NCBI RefSeq assembly: GCF_000003815.2
Contig: NC_049984.1
Location: 18,230,326 to 18,294,325 of the forward strand
Direction of reading: 5' to 3'
DNA from: Branchiostoma floridae
Lineage: Eukaryota; Chordata; Leptocardii; Amphioxiformes; Branchiostomatidae
DNA: 64,000 nucleotides
The translations under genes and the position numbers were made by a program. The notes below the pieces were generated by a model. It saw only the letters and a list, made by a program, of their open reading frames with translations, had not been told where the DNA came from and searched no databases. Shown piece by piece: positions 34,557 through 47,400 of the stretch. Positions within the stretch are counted from its first letter, which is position 1. The number at the start of each line of letters is the position of its first letter.

Positions 34557-34756
34557 CTCATATTGTAGCCCTGTGCCCTAAAGTCGTCTTGAACTAATAA
34601 TTATAACTGACAACTGAGAAAATGATGGACAACCTAGGTCGTTCTATTTCTTTACTAACAGTTTGGAAGTCTCTAACTTTCCTTTCTATTTAGCATTGAG
34701 TACATGTTGTGCTTGGTATTTTCGTAATAACAGAAGACTTCTCTATGTTGTTGCAG

Positions 34757-34889
34757 TTTAAACATGGTGGCCACGTGGCGTATGGGTGTCACACTGACGA
34801 TAGCATGCTGTGTGATGATTACAACAGAAGCTGCCAACGGTCAAAGTGACTACGTCACCAACGACACGGTATCCTTGTCACTCCCAGAG
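34757..34889 (+). CDS. Receptor kinase exon 1 (coding): start codon and signal peptide
   Basis: The ATG is at 34764, seven bases after a TTGCAG acceptor. It encodes [20 protein letters not shown] then TEAANGQ and 15 further residues, ending phase 0 at a GTAGGC donor. The hydrophobic stretch 8-19 and the small residues TEAANG fit signal-peptide cleavage near residue 24. One potential N-glycosylation site (NDT) follows. Confidence 0.85.
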
Positions 34890-37800
34890 GTAGGCATTGA
34901 CAAGTTCATGCCAAACATGTAATAATTGATAAGGCCACACCAAGTTTATTTGTTGCTTCTCGGATTTTGTTCAGAGATAAAATTGGACCGACAGGCCTAA
35001 TTTTTTTCAAAATTTCTGGGGTGAATATATACCGCTTAATTGACCAAAAAAAGACAGCCCGTGGAGTTATATGACACGTTTTATACAATGAATTCTTCCT
35101 TTGATTTGCTATTAGTGTTCTGAATGAAAGGCATTGTTTTCAGACTGAAATTATGTGTATATGGCTGCGAATGGTAATATTTACAGTTTGTGATAGCAAA
35201 ACCTGTATTATTTTTTCTCGGGACTTCTTATTTTTAAATGAAACAAATGGACAGGCGAATCCAAGAAGCAAAAAACAAAATTGGTGCGGCCTAATCATTT
35301 ATTGTAAAAAGAGATAAATCGAATACTGGCTATTTCTAGGTTGGGTTTGACTTCTATTTTGGAAGCAGAGTAAGACGAAAAGTCTCACTTTTTTCTGCGG
35401 TTTGTGGGCTTTCTGTTCGTCCATGAATTTTGGGGGTATGTCTCTAAACAAAGTGATTCTTTCGGTTTGGTTGAATGAACACTTGCAAATAACATGTTTT
35501 CGTCTTCCACTGCTCTATGTGCACATTATCTACATATTCTATATGTATTGCATCATTCAGTATCCCATTTCACAGAACAAAATGTATTACTGTTAAATGG
35601 TCTCAAACAATGTAAGCTTCCAGTGGTATGTCACCTTTCTACAATCCTTTTCGCAGAACAATCTATAGTCTAGACAAGAAGATTAGGCCATTTCGACCCC
35701 GACGTTTCCTATGTGGCGGGCCTGATAACAATCACAAGGAAGTAAAATATGCTGCAAAAACAGATTAGCAATACACTATGGCGATTTCACCTATATATAT
35801 ATTCAATAAACAATAAAATTAAAAATGGATGATTGAACAGAATAGCAGTATCCTACAGGAAATAGCAGACGTTAACTAGGCACTGTTTATATGCCAGAGG
35901 AGTTAGCAAGCCACAACATACTTGTATCCCGTTACTAGTATTGGCCACCCTGATATTCTCTTGATAATGTTTACCTGATCATCCATGTATTTCTAGTCAT
36001 AAAATGTAAATATTCGACTAAATAGAATTGTCAAAATCCAGATAGACCAAATAATAGTAGTTCTGGTATTGTAATTTTTTTTCTTTTTCTTCGTGTTGAT
36101 ACACAGAATACCGCCGTGCTGTCAACGGTTGTTGATCTGTCCACCTTTGTGGTGGGGAACGAGACGTCCTCTCCGTCCCCTGGCAACGACGTGACCACGC
36201 CTATCCCAACACAGACTGTGACAAACACGAATGACTCAGTCAACAGTACCAACAACGGCACCACCAATGGTACCACCAATGCAAATGGTACCACTAATGG
36301 TACCACCAACGGTACCACCAACGAGGCCACTAGTAACTACAAGTTCTCACTGCTGTCTGGAAACACGGTATTTGAACAATAATGTCCTTTTGAATTGTAT
36401 GTTGGCATTATTGTTTTCACACTCCTGTACCCGTCAAGCAGAAGTATATTGTGCTAGCTGGACGGTCATATCAAGCGTAACCTGGTTTCTAGATTTGTAA
36501 TGAAGGTATACGTGTAATATCTTTCTCATGGCATGTATTGGTTGTACAATGTTTGTAATACATTGTGCCTGACACGATTTTCGCTCACAGAACGATCGCG
36601 ATATTTTTCGTATATATCTGCTGTCATGTTCAAGTCATATATCCACCTACGTAGGTTAGTTTCTTTATAATGTATTCCAAATGCGAGACCAGATCACGCA
36701 TACATAACTGTACTGTTATCGATAATATTTTGTTGTTCTGTATGTAGCCTCGTAGTACCATTGCCTATTTTTATCGGGCTTTCTATTTTGTATTTTATCT
36801 TGCTGTGTCCGGCCTAACAGCAAGATACAATACAATATAGAAAACCCGATAAAAACGACTAAAAAAACGTTTAAAAAACAGCCGGAGCCTAACCTCTGCT
36901 TGGAGAGTATATATAGCTATTTGCTGCTATTGGTTGCCATACATTGTACCCTGTGCGTTTGTTGAGTAATAAATTCATTTATTCATTTTTCAAAAACTTT
37001 TTGAACAGCACAACCGGTTTGCTGTGGCCGAGGACACGGGCGTACTGACGCTGGCCCGGCCACTAGACGTCACCGTGGACAAGCGCTACGATCTGAACGT
37101 CAGTGTGCACCTGACACAGGTAAACGCTTTCTCTAGATCTTGTGATACCCGTCAACGTGGACCTAGATAATCGACATTAAGATTCTACATTCACGGATAT
37201 AGTTCTGAATTATCGAACAAATGCACTGAAGAAAATACATTTTGCAGATGTAATGTAACCAGTATTCAACGATGCGTTTCCTTATTTGTTAAGACCCTTA
37301 CATTATATAAGAAATCATAACTGAGCTACAATCTATCTATTAACTAAAGTCTAACGATAATATTCAACGATGACAGGAAAAGAGAACACTGGAAAACAGT
37401 ACAGTAGGTTTCAGTGAAAGTTGTAATGTTTCAGAAAAACGTCACGGCGTTCATCTCTGTGACAGTTGACGTAAATGACGCGGAGGGATACCCACCTGTC
37501 TTCAGCGACAACTGTAGGACGCCGGTGGTTAGTGACGACAAGGTAGAGTTTACATTATATTATGCTGTCACGCTTTCCTTTGCCTTGCTATAATTTCATG
37601 AACGATTTTCAAAACATGGATTTCAGCAGACTCTTTCCAGCATTGACAAGGTTGCTTTCGGTGAACAGTGAAACAAATATTTCACACCTTTTAAACCTCT
37701 GTTATCACATTTTGATGTTTTGGTTTCTGTGTTTTTTTTCAGGGCGTTGTTGTAGACACCAAGCTGGGTTATCGTATAGCAGCGTTTGACCTTGGTTCCG

Positions 37801-40800
37801 AATTCACTAATGCTGATTTCTTCTTCGACCCGAATGCTGTTGTGAAGATTTCTACTGAAAACGACCAATGTAAGTCTATTCTAAGTACTTCAAACTAACC
37901 AACTACACATATATGTACCCAAGATTTAAACATTTTTACCAGTATGGATATTATTTTATATCAACTATATAGTATATGAGGAGCTTATGTTGTATTATAT
38001 AGTGGTTAAGTCCATCCAATCTCCTGAGAGTATAGTGTTGCCATTAACACACAGGTGGACTTGAGTACGCGGACGTCTTCATAGCACAAGATCCCTTCTT
38101 CGCCCACCTGGTCAACGACTCCCAAATCGTCTGTGCTGACCCTGATGGGGGGAACCAGGAGGGGTCCAAAATGACCATCGATGTGATCAGGGTTAGTTCT
38201 TCTTGTCAAATATTATTGCTATAATTGTGACCTTTAAATTACACGATTTCAAGCTTGACGAAAGATGGTGGTATCATAGGCGAGAGAGTACATGTATTAG
38301 AAAGTAAATGAACTGTAATGCTCCATTTAAAGAGAGTGTGGGAGTAAGATATTATCATAATGATAACTTAGAAATATAGAATTCAAACGCTGATACAGAA
38401 GGCAGTGTGCTGTTCACAATTGTCATATGGTATTTTGTCGTAAGTCCAGTTGCAGTTCGAACTGTAAATGACGCTTTCCACTTTCCAAGACACGTCTGTT
38501 TTCTAATTGGCCAATAGTGCTTGTAGCATGTTTATGTTACATGTAGAACTTTTCCAACACAATCAACAAGACAATGAATTCTACAAGGTTTCTAACCTCT
38601 GACAAAAAAGTTTCTGTTCCCGTCCCTCAGCCCCCCTTCAGCCCTGCCGACCCCCTCCAACACAAGCTGCACCCCGCCACCTGGAGCCTGATGTTCCAGG
38701 ACAGCTGGGTCCGGGACAACAGTCCCTTCGTCGTGCTGGACATGGCGATAGATCACGTGTCCTCCAGGAAAAAGTCCAGTTGGATTTGTTTTGGTACACA
38801 AGACGCGTTTAGGTTTGAAGTCAAACTGGATATTACTGCAAGGGGTAAGTTTTTCTTGGCATGTAGTAATTAAGGGCAATACAGTTAACTTCACCTTCTC
38901 TTTAGAACTTCTCCAATACATATTTGCAACGTCATCATTGCGTTATAGGCCGAACGTATCCCTTTTACCTGATTAACATTTCAACAGAACGTCCGAACTC
39001 ACTATATGCTTCTGTTGCAAACTGTTTCAAAAAGCGCGAAGCTTTCACGTGCACTTTGCCCTTTAGACTATAAATATGTTAGATACTTTGTCTTAAATGA
39101 GGTTAAAAACTTAGCATGATGCCAATCAGTCATATTTCGTAAAAAGATAATGCTTAGTGATAAGAAACAGAAAGTTTGCCCTTCCATATCTGCGTATCCG
39201 TAATATGTTCTTTTTGTCGAGTGTCCGTTATAGGACTATTACAAAAGACGGTGTAACGAAGATATGCCTGTAAAGTTTTACTAGATGATGTTAACGTTAC
39301 CTTCCAGGCTGCAGTGAGGGGAAGTACGGCGGGCTGTGTGACCAGACCTGCGTCTGTCAGAACGGCGCCACGTGCCACGCCTTCAACGGCGCCTGTCTGT
39401 GTGCTCAGGGCTGGAAGGGGGTGGCCTGCGACATCCGTAAGTACATGACGTCTTCTATATCGCAAAAGAAATGCAGAGTATATCAGCTCAATGCAATTAT
39501 GAAGCGTTCAATGAATATGTCCAGTGTACAGTCATGAACCGAGATGAGGGAGGGGTATAGACTCAGTCACGTGTGGGACAGTATTCTTAAGACGTAAAAG
39601 ATCTAGAAACTATTACCTCATTTCACAACTGTTTTACACTCCTTTGTGCATGGGACCGCATTCTAAACATTTTGCATAAAGCTTGCTGTACATTATGTAA
39701 ATACTTTACGTTTTGTGACCGCATCTGAACTGTGAGCAGCGACACCTGTCCTGCAGTACAATGTGAACCAGTCAGGATTGCCCTGAAGAAGGTGATAGAC
39801 AGTCACCGAAACGTCGGTGAGAACAAAGCATTGGTTGTGTAAAAAAAGAGGCTCTTTATTCAGTGACGTAACATCCATTGGCATAATACCGGTCGGTTTA
39901 CTGCAATTTCTCAAGCAATGCTAATTTGGCAAATGATCAACGCATCATTTTCTCCCGTTACATGTTGCTGTTACAGCTTACCTTTGCCACTTCTTCTGTG
40001 TAAATTATTTTGTCTCTCTGGTCCTGCTAAAAGCATAATATCGTAATTGGAACACACCGCGGAATTGCACGGAGAACGGGCGCGTGGTTGGAAGGGGGTG
40101 CACTATACCGGCCGAACGAAACACGGCACAATTAACTGCCGCTATGTACCTTTATACATCCTCTGTTGTTCCTTTCATTCCTGTTAGTAGTTGCACAAAA
40201 CAAAAATCTGCATGAGCATACAAAAAGTCATGAAAAAATGGGCGTATACTGACAAGAATTTTCATTTAATTTTGGTCCGTCACAACCGCTATGACGTAAA
40301 ACTTTACTGCTGGCCGTAGCATTAAAAATGGCGGGAAAATGGCGGCGTACGTTCAATTTGACCCATTCAGCCGTAGATCCGGGCGATAATGCAACGGTTC
40401 CTCATACTTTTACACGAGTTGTAGGTCACCAAAAGAAATTCAAGATTGCTGTTGAATCATGCTCGTCTTGTGCCGTGAGCACATGTGATTATTATCTACA
40501 AATCTGGCGATGAACGTGACAGTATGTTTGTCCCACGACGAGCTCGCCTGCCCCGAAAATGACCTGAAAACTTTTGGCCTTGTTGTCTTCGAATGCATTG
40601 TTATCGATGCTTTGTAAATGATGTATTGGACACCTAGATGTCTGAAGTGTGCATACCTCAGAAATAACTATTGTTGCATGTGTAGATCTCTTTAAGTTCC
40701 ACTATTTTTATTCGACCGGTATAAGGCTTATGACCGGTATTATGCCAATGCATGTTACCAATCTGATGAAACTTTTCACGGACTCAGCGTTCAAGTTTTC

Positions 40801-41365
40801 TGAATACAAAATCAAGAACATGCATGTTCTGTAGTATACCCTATCATATTCACAATATTCTGTTCTTTCTTATCCACAGCAAACCATGAAAACCTCATGT
40901 TGACGATAAATGAGGTAAGACAGTTTTGCTGTGGCTATTTCTATACGTAGTTAGCCTGCATATAGTGCTACTTGATAGTTTTTTCTCTACATTTTCATTC
41001 CGTTGACGAAATTATACATTACATGATCATACCGTGCACTCATTCTGTACGAGCATCAATGATCGAAGCTTTGCACTTATAACTCCGTGCGAAGCCAGGG
41101 TAATATTCAGTGGAGCAAAATGGTATCATAAAAATGCAACATAGGGTGAAGGATGGTTTTCACAACTTACTTTCTTTCTACACACAGGACCAGATGGTCA
41201 GCTCCAACGTGCTTGACATGAATGACGTACTTGTAGCAAACGGGTTCCTGAGAAACCAGACCGAAGCCCGCTTCACACTAGTGTCGGGCAATAAGGTAAT
41301 GTTGACCACAGCCTGTGAATATTGTAGCACATCATTACCTCCATAAAAATGGAGGTATAGTTTTT

Positions 41366-41407
<42 letters not shown>

Positions 41408-44400
41408 TGTGTGTGTGTGTGCCTGTGCTTCCGAATATTTGTGGTCACAATAACTCTAGAACCTCTGGATGGATTGTAATACTAGTATTTGGTATGTGAG
41501 TAGGCGTTGCAAAGATGAAGGTCATGGTCGATTTTGCAGCCGCCAACCCCCCACCCCCGTGTGTGACCTTGGTACTGCAGAAGAACTTCGATTTTTTTGT
41601 ATCTTTTGGCCTGGATGGTCTTGATTTTTGGTGGCACATAGCTATTGTGAGGAAGAAGTGGTGTATGTTTGGGCCCCCTAGCAGCTTGCTCTGGAACTGC
41701 AGGGACATAGGAACGACGGATTTCAATGATATTTTTCTGACAGTCGACAGGTTTCTAACTCTGTCAAGTCGCTCAGACGGGGGCTTGGCCATTCTATTGT
41801 TTGTTGCAAGCCTTCGTTTTGTTTGCAAATCTATTGGTCATTTGTATCCAGATAAGGTTAGGAAGGGTTGTGTATTGCTGTTACTTGTATCTTTATATAT
41901 GGTATATTGTATATCAACATAGGAAATCTTGATTTGTTTTCTCATCGCTTCTTTTCTAGCACCAGAGATTCAACCTTTCCGAGGATACTGGACTCCTGAG
42001 TCTGAGCCGGCCTCTCGACTTTACAGTGGACAACCAGTATATTCTTAACGTCACTGTAATGCAGGTAAAGGAAAAACTACGTACAATGCATGCAAACAGT
42101 TAATCAAACATTTTGACTAAATCAGGCTAGTATGTGGAATGCTGTTACAAATTATGGACTGTCAGCATACTATAGTGTCGACGTCATGTACATAGACAAC
42201 AGTAAGGAACGTTGAAAATGCCTGTTGGAGAGCCCTGTTTAGGAACAAGGTGCCATGTCCGTCAGTTCACGGACTGTTTTTTTTTTCACTTTAGGGCGTG
42301 ACCTCTACGTGGCCCCGTGGGATACCCTACGGCTCCCGGGATATTTTTTGGGCCCGGCCGGGCACCGGGTTGAATTTAAGTCGAACTTAAAATGAACCCG
42401 GGACCCAGTAACAAATAGACGCCGTGACCTACCCGTTGGGAACACCTAGGGTTACCCCCGGTATCCGGCAGTCCACCGGGACAAATTTGTGGCTTTGAAG
42501 CCCGGCCGGGGCTACATCCCTGACGGGCACCGGTGCGATTGAGACCTAAGCCTAATTAAGTGTAGCGTGGAAGCATCGCCAGTATCAATGATATCTCCTT
42601 GAACTTGTTATTTCAACAGAACAACACCACTTCGTTCATTACGGTGACAGTTGACGTGAATGACGTGGAGGGATATCCGCCTGTCTTCAACGACGACTGC
42701 AGAACGCCGGTGGTTAATGACGACAAGGTATATTTAATTCAACAGACCTAACGTTTAATAAACATACTGTCCCTTGATTCGTATTACCTGAAGGCTTGGA
42801 CTGGGCTCTACCCGGCGCTGAAATAGTTGCTCTAATTGAAAAGTGGGTGCATGAACTATCGTAGCCGGATTCCACGATCTGTACGTAGAATTCTATTTGT
42901 TTCGTAGTGCAAAAGGGAAAACTGCAATGTCTTATAACGATTTACATTCAAACCATATATATTCGTTACTTTTCAATGATTTTGGTTCTGGTTATTTTCA
43001 GGGAGTTGTTGTTGACACCAAGCTGGGCTATCGTATAGCAGCATTTGACCCTGGTTCCGATTTCACTAATGCTGACTTCTTCTTCGACCCAAATGCTGTT
43101 GTGAAGATTTCTACTGAAAACAACCGCTGTAAGTCAATTCTAAGTACTTCAAACTAACCAACTACACATATATGTACCAAAGATTTAAACAACCTTACAC
43201 GTGTGAATATTATTCTATATCAGGTATCTAGTTTATGAGGAGGTTTAATAATATGTTGTAATATGTAGTGGTTAAATCCATCTTATATCCATCTACTGAG
43301 AGTATAATGTTGCCATTAACACACAGGTGGACTTGAGTACGCGGACGTCTTCATAGCACAAGACGGCTTCTTCGCCCACCTGGTCAACGACTCCCGAATC
43401 GTCTGCGCTGACCCTGATGGGGGGAACCAGGAGGGGTCCAAAATGACCATCGATGTGATCAGGGTCGGTGATTCTTGTACAATGCTTGTGTCAATTGTTG
43501 ATATTAGCCTCCTTAGCAGACCTTCTATGAGCGCCGGCGTTTATTTTTTTGGGCAACGCTGATTCGCGATTTTCCCGCATGCCATCGGCCATAATCTCTA
43601 CTATTAGAGTTACCTGGCCAATGTTGAAATCGCGAATCAGCCCTCCTCCCTACATACTAGAAACGCAGGCGCTCCTAAAAGGTTATCAATAATTGATTGG
43701 TTCATTTGCAAATCCATGCCCGTAGGCTAATTGCAAGGGTACATGTACAGGCAGTAAAAAGTAACAAGTGTCTATACTATACAGCAATAAATATACTCTT
43801 GCATACCGTTAATTGTGAAATTCCTGTAGTAATACATGCATGTATATGCAACATGTTTGCGTGTCTAAATTTCCGACACGTCTTCTTTTCTGTTTTGATC
43901 CTACACTACAGCCCCCCTTCAGCCCTGCAGACCCCCTCCAACACAAGATCCACCCCGCCACCTGGAGCCTGATGTTCCAGGACAGCTGGGTCCAGGACAA
44001 CAGTCCCTTCGTCGTGCTGGACATGGCGATAGATAGAGTCCTCTCTGGGCAAAATTCAAGTTACGTCTGTGTTGGTACTAACGACACGGCGGGGTTTGAA
44101 GTCAAACTGGACATTTCTGCACGAGGTACGCTTTTCTCAAACTTAAAGGGAAATACAGTTCCCTTCATCTCTCACTGTCCTATCCACATAAACATACTGT
44201 AAATGCGATTAAGTTCGCGGGGATTTAATTTCGCGGTATATAGCTATAGCGGGAAAAGGGTATTTTCGCGGTGGTTTTAAGTTCGCGGTACCTACGTAGC
44301 ACCATGCACTGTAGTCTCATACTGCTATGGAAAAATGTTCGCGGTGGTTTTGAATTTGCGGTAAAGCACCGCATCACATTAAACCACCGCGAAAGTTTCT

Positions 44401-47400
44401 GCATTTACAGTACGTGCCTCTATATGAATGCAATATTGGCAGAACGTGACCCTCTGGTATTGGCTACTAGTTACCAGATTAGAACCTTCAACAGAACAAC
44501 TGAAATCATTATGCTTCTTGCACAAAGCACGAGTTTTAGTTTTCCACGCGCTTCTTTTGGGCTAGATTTAGTAAAAACATATACAATGAGTAAATTAAGA
44601 TACTTAAGCTAAAGTCCAATCGGTTATACCGCAAAGTTTAGAGATACTGAAGATTGTTCATCAATATCTCTACTCTTATCAATGAACGCCCTGTGTAACA
44701 GGGAATAACTGTAAAGATTCACCAGATGATGTTACCTTCCAGGCTGTAGTGCGGGGAAGTACGGCGGACTGTGTGACCAGACCTGCGTCTGTCAGAACGG
44801 CGCCACGTGCCACGCCTTCAACGGCGCCTGTCTGTGTGCTCCGGGCTGGAAGGGGGTGGCCTGCGACATCCGTAAGTACATTACATTCTGGAAATCCGAG
44901 GTTGTTGAAACTCTACTCAACCGAAGCCAAATATTTTAATTCTACAGCAGGAACATACGTTTGAGTGTTATAGAAGAAACAGAGATATCATAACAGTGAG
45001 AAAAGCATTCAACGAGAAGTTTTTACATAAAGCACAGCCCGCCGTATGTGCAAATACGTGCTCGGTCTACGTGCCAAAACGTGGGCAATCTTTTGGTATC
45101 CGTAAGTGGTAAGTACCGTCTCCGTACGAACACTTGGCGATTCCCACGGATTTGGGAGCACGCAGACACGCCGTAGAAATTTAAGTGCATGCAGAACTTT
45201 CTCTGCGTTCGGGCTGCGGATTCGCCCTCCGTACGTGCCAGTACGGGCGACGCACCTGCCATGTACGGACTGAACGTTTTCAGGAATACGTGGCGGACGT
45301 GGCCTCCACAAAAAACGTACGGACAAATTGCACGTACGACGGGTGGTGCCCCAGGCTTTAGTTGTAAGTTCCGCGCCTCCGTACGAACTCGTAGGGAATC
45401 CGACGGATTTTGGAGCACTTTACGTGCAGGCAAAACTTTGTGTGCCATCGGGCTTCGGATTCGCCCCCGTACGTGCCAGTATGCCTGCCCTATACAGCCT
45501 GAACGTTTTCAGAAATACGTAGCGGACGTGGCCTCCCAAAAAAAAAACTTACGGAAAAAGTGCACGTATGGTGGGTTGTGCCCTTAGCTTAATTTTCCTT
45601 TCATTTATTATACAACCGAATACATTTTCTTCGATCGTCTATCCGTAACACCTCCTGTTTCGCCAGTTTCGTGGCTCCTGTGTCTTTTCTGAAGGTGTGG
45701 CGTACGTGTGTGCGGTTGCTTTGAGGTTGTCCTTTCCCACGCACTAATTATACAATCAAAATGTCCACATTACAGCTAACCCTACCGTGCTCGTGACCGC
45801 GAGTAACCCCTCGCCAAAGCCAGGGGACGACATCAACATCACCTGCCACTCGTACAACATACATACCGACAGTCTGACGTGGGCAAAGGATGGCAAGGAA
45901 CTACCGGATGGAACCATCATGAAGTCATCTTTTTACTCCAAGTAAGTCAAGCTGTCGTTTATTTTGAATTTCGAATGTGCGCATAGGACAATGAGTATGT
46001 ATCGTATGTCCATACAAACTGATTTTGAATCAACATCCAATCCACTGCTACGTATACGGCACCTCCTCGTCCTTTCCTTACATTCATCATCTAGTCCTCT
46101 CTCTACTAGCAATACATAGCCTGCTGGATAGAGTCGCCATAATACTATGAACAGCTGTTGTGGATGATATAATGTGATATCGAAGGTAATTACAAAATGA
46201 ATGCAATTGCCCGTAGCTAGCATACGGGAAATATGTAACCGCAAAAGCTCTTACGAACAGACAGTTAAAAACAACAATACATCCCCATGAGGTAGTAGCC
46301 TTTTCCATTAAACTAATGACCTGGAAGGTCCTGTCTGAAGAAAACTACTAGTTCTAACACCTCTGAACTCCATCTGTCACTTGCGCATGTCTGACCTTTG
46401 CAGCGAACCATCTTCCAACTGACACCTGTCTGTTGGCACTGCATATATACAAATAACGAAAACGCACCAAACCAGACAGTCATGTGGAAAACAAAGACTC
46501 TACACACACGGAGTCAACCAGAAATACTCAAATAAGAATTTGGTTCAATTTCAGTCACGTCCTGGTGATACCACAGCTGTCGAAGGAGCACGGAGGAGAG
46601 TACCAGTGTATAGTCCGTGATGTGAACGGTGTGGAAACGAGAGCGGTTTATAGGCTTAACGTCCCAAGTAAACCAGGTATGTCCCAGCCATTTTGGAGAA
46701 CTGGTGTCGTTTACAATGTAAAGTAAAACCATCAACATCACTCATCGAGCTATTTGAAAGCATTCCTTGTCTGGGATGGTCTCGTCTTGGCAGCAATGTT
46801 CGAGCAATGATGTTTAAAAAAAGATCAATTGTTTTCTTTGCGTAATTTATCTCGTAAATGTTGCATCACATAGACTACTGTTATGAAATTTTCATCCCGC
46901 TTTTATCATCATTCATTTAGTGATAATATATACTGTGACCCAATCAGTGGCTTAAGTTTGATACTGTTAGATATCATTTGAATATTGGTATCAATTCGGA
47001 AGCAAATTTGATAGAATTTTTCATCAAGCAATGACTACTTTTTAAAGGTAAACACAAGTACCTCCAAATTTTCGATGGCTATCAGTCCATCTTGTTCACG
47101 GAGTGACCAAGTTCTCGCGAGAGTTGCGAGAACTAGGTCGAGACTTGCGATCTTCTGACCCTCACCTCGTCTCCTTGTGAAGTATTAACTGTGTACATAC
47201 GTGACTAATGAATCTCTTCAACAGGAAGCAAATTTATTTTTGATTCCCGCATCTCTAAATAACATGTCCTGTGGTTGCAGGAAAGCAGCTGACTCCCGGT
47301 ATAATTGCCATTGCCGTGCTGGTCCCGGCCGCTGTGCTCTGTGTGGCAGGGGTGGGCGCCTACCTCTTCATGAGGAAGAAGAAAGAAGCCAAGTACAGAA

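Noticed and set aside
33928-34561. Minus-strand frames of 164-185 codons rich in Ser-Leu-Thr-His
   Set aside because: Translation of the TGAG tetranucleotide repeat in a receptor intron.
35670-35740. A fifth hammerhead-like stretch (minus strand, GGAAACGTCGGGG)
   Set aside because: The CTGANGA part is missing and stem II does not form; at best a decayed relative of the same element.
45009-45587. Overlapping frames of 105-141 codons on both strands
   Set aside because: Open because the CGTACG-rich duplicated transposon has few stop codons; both strands and frames are equally open.
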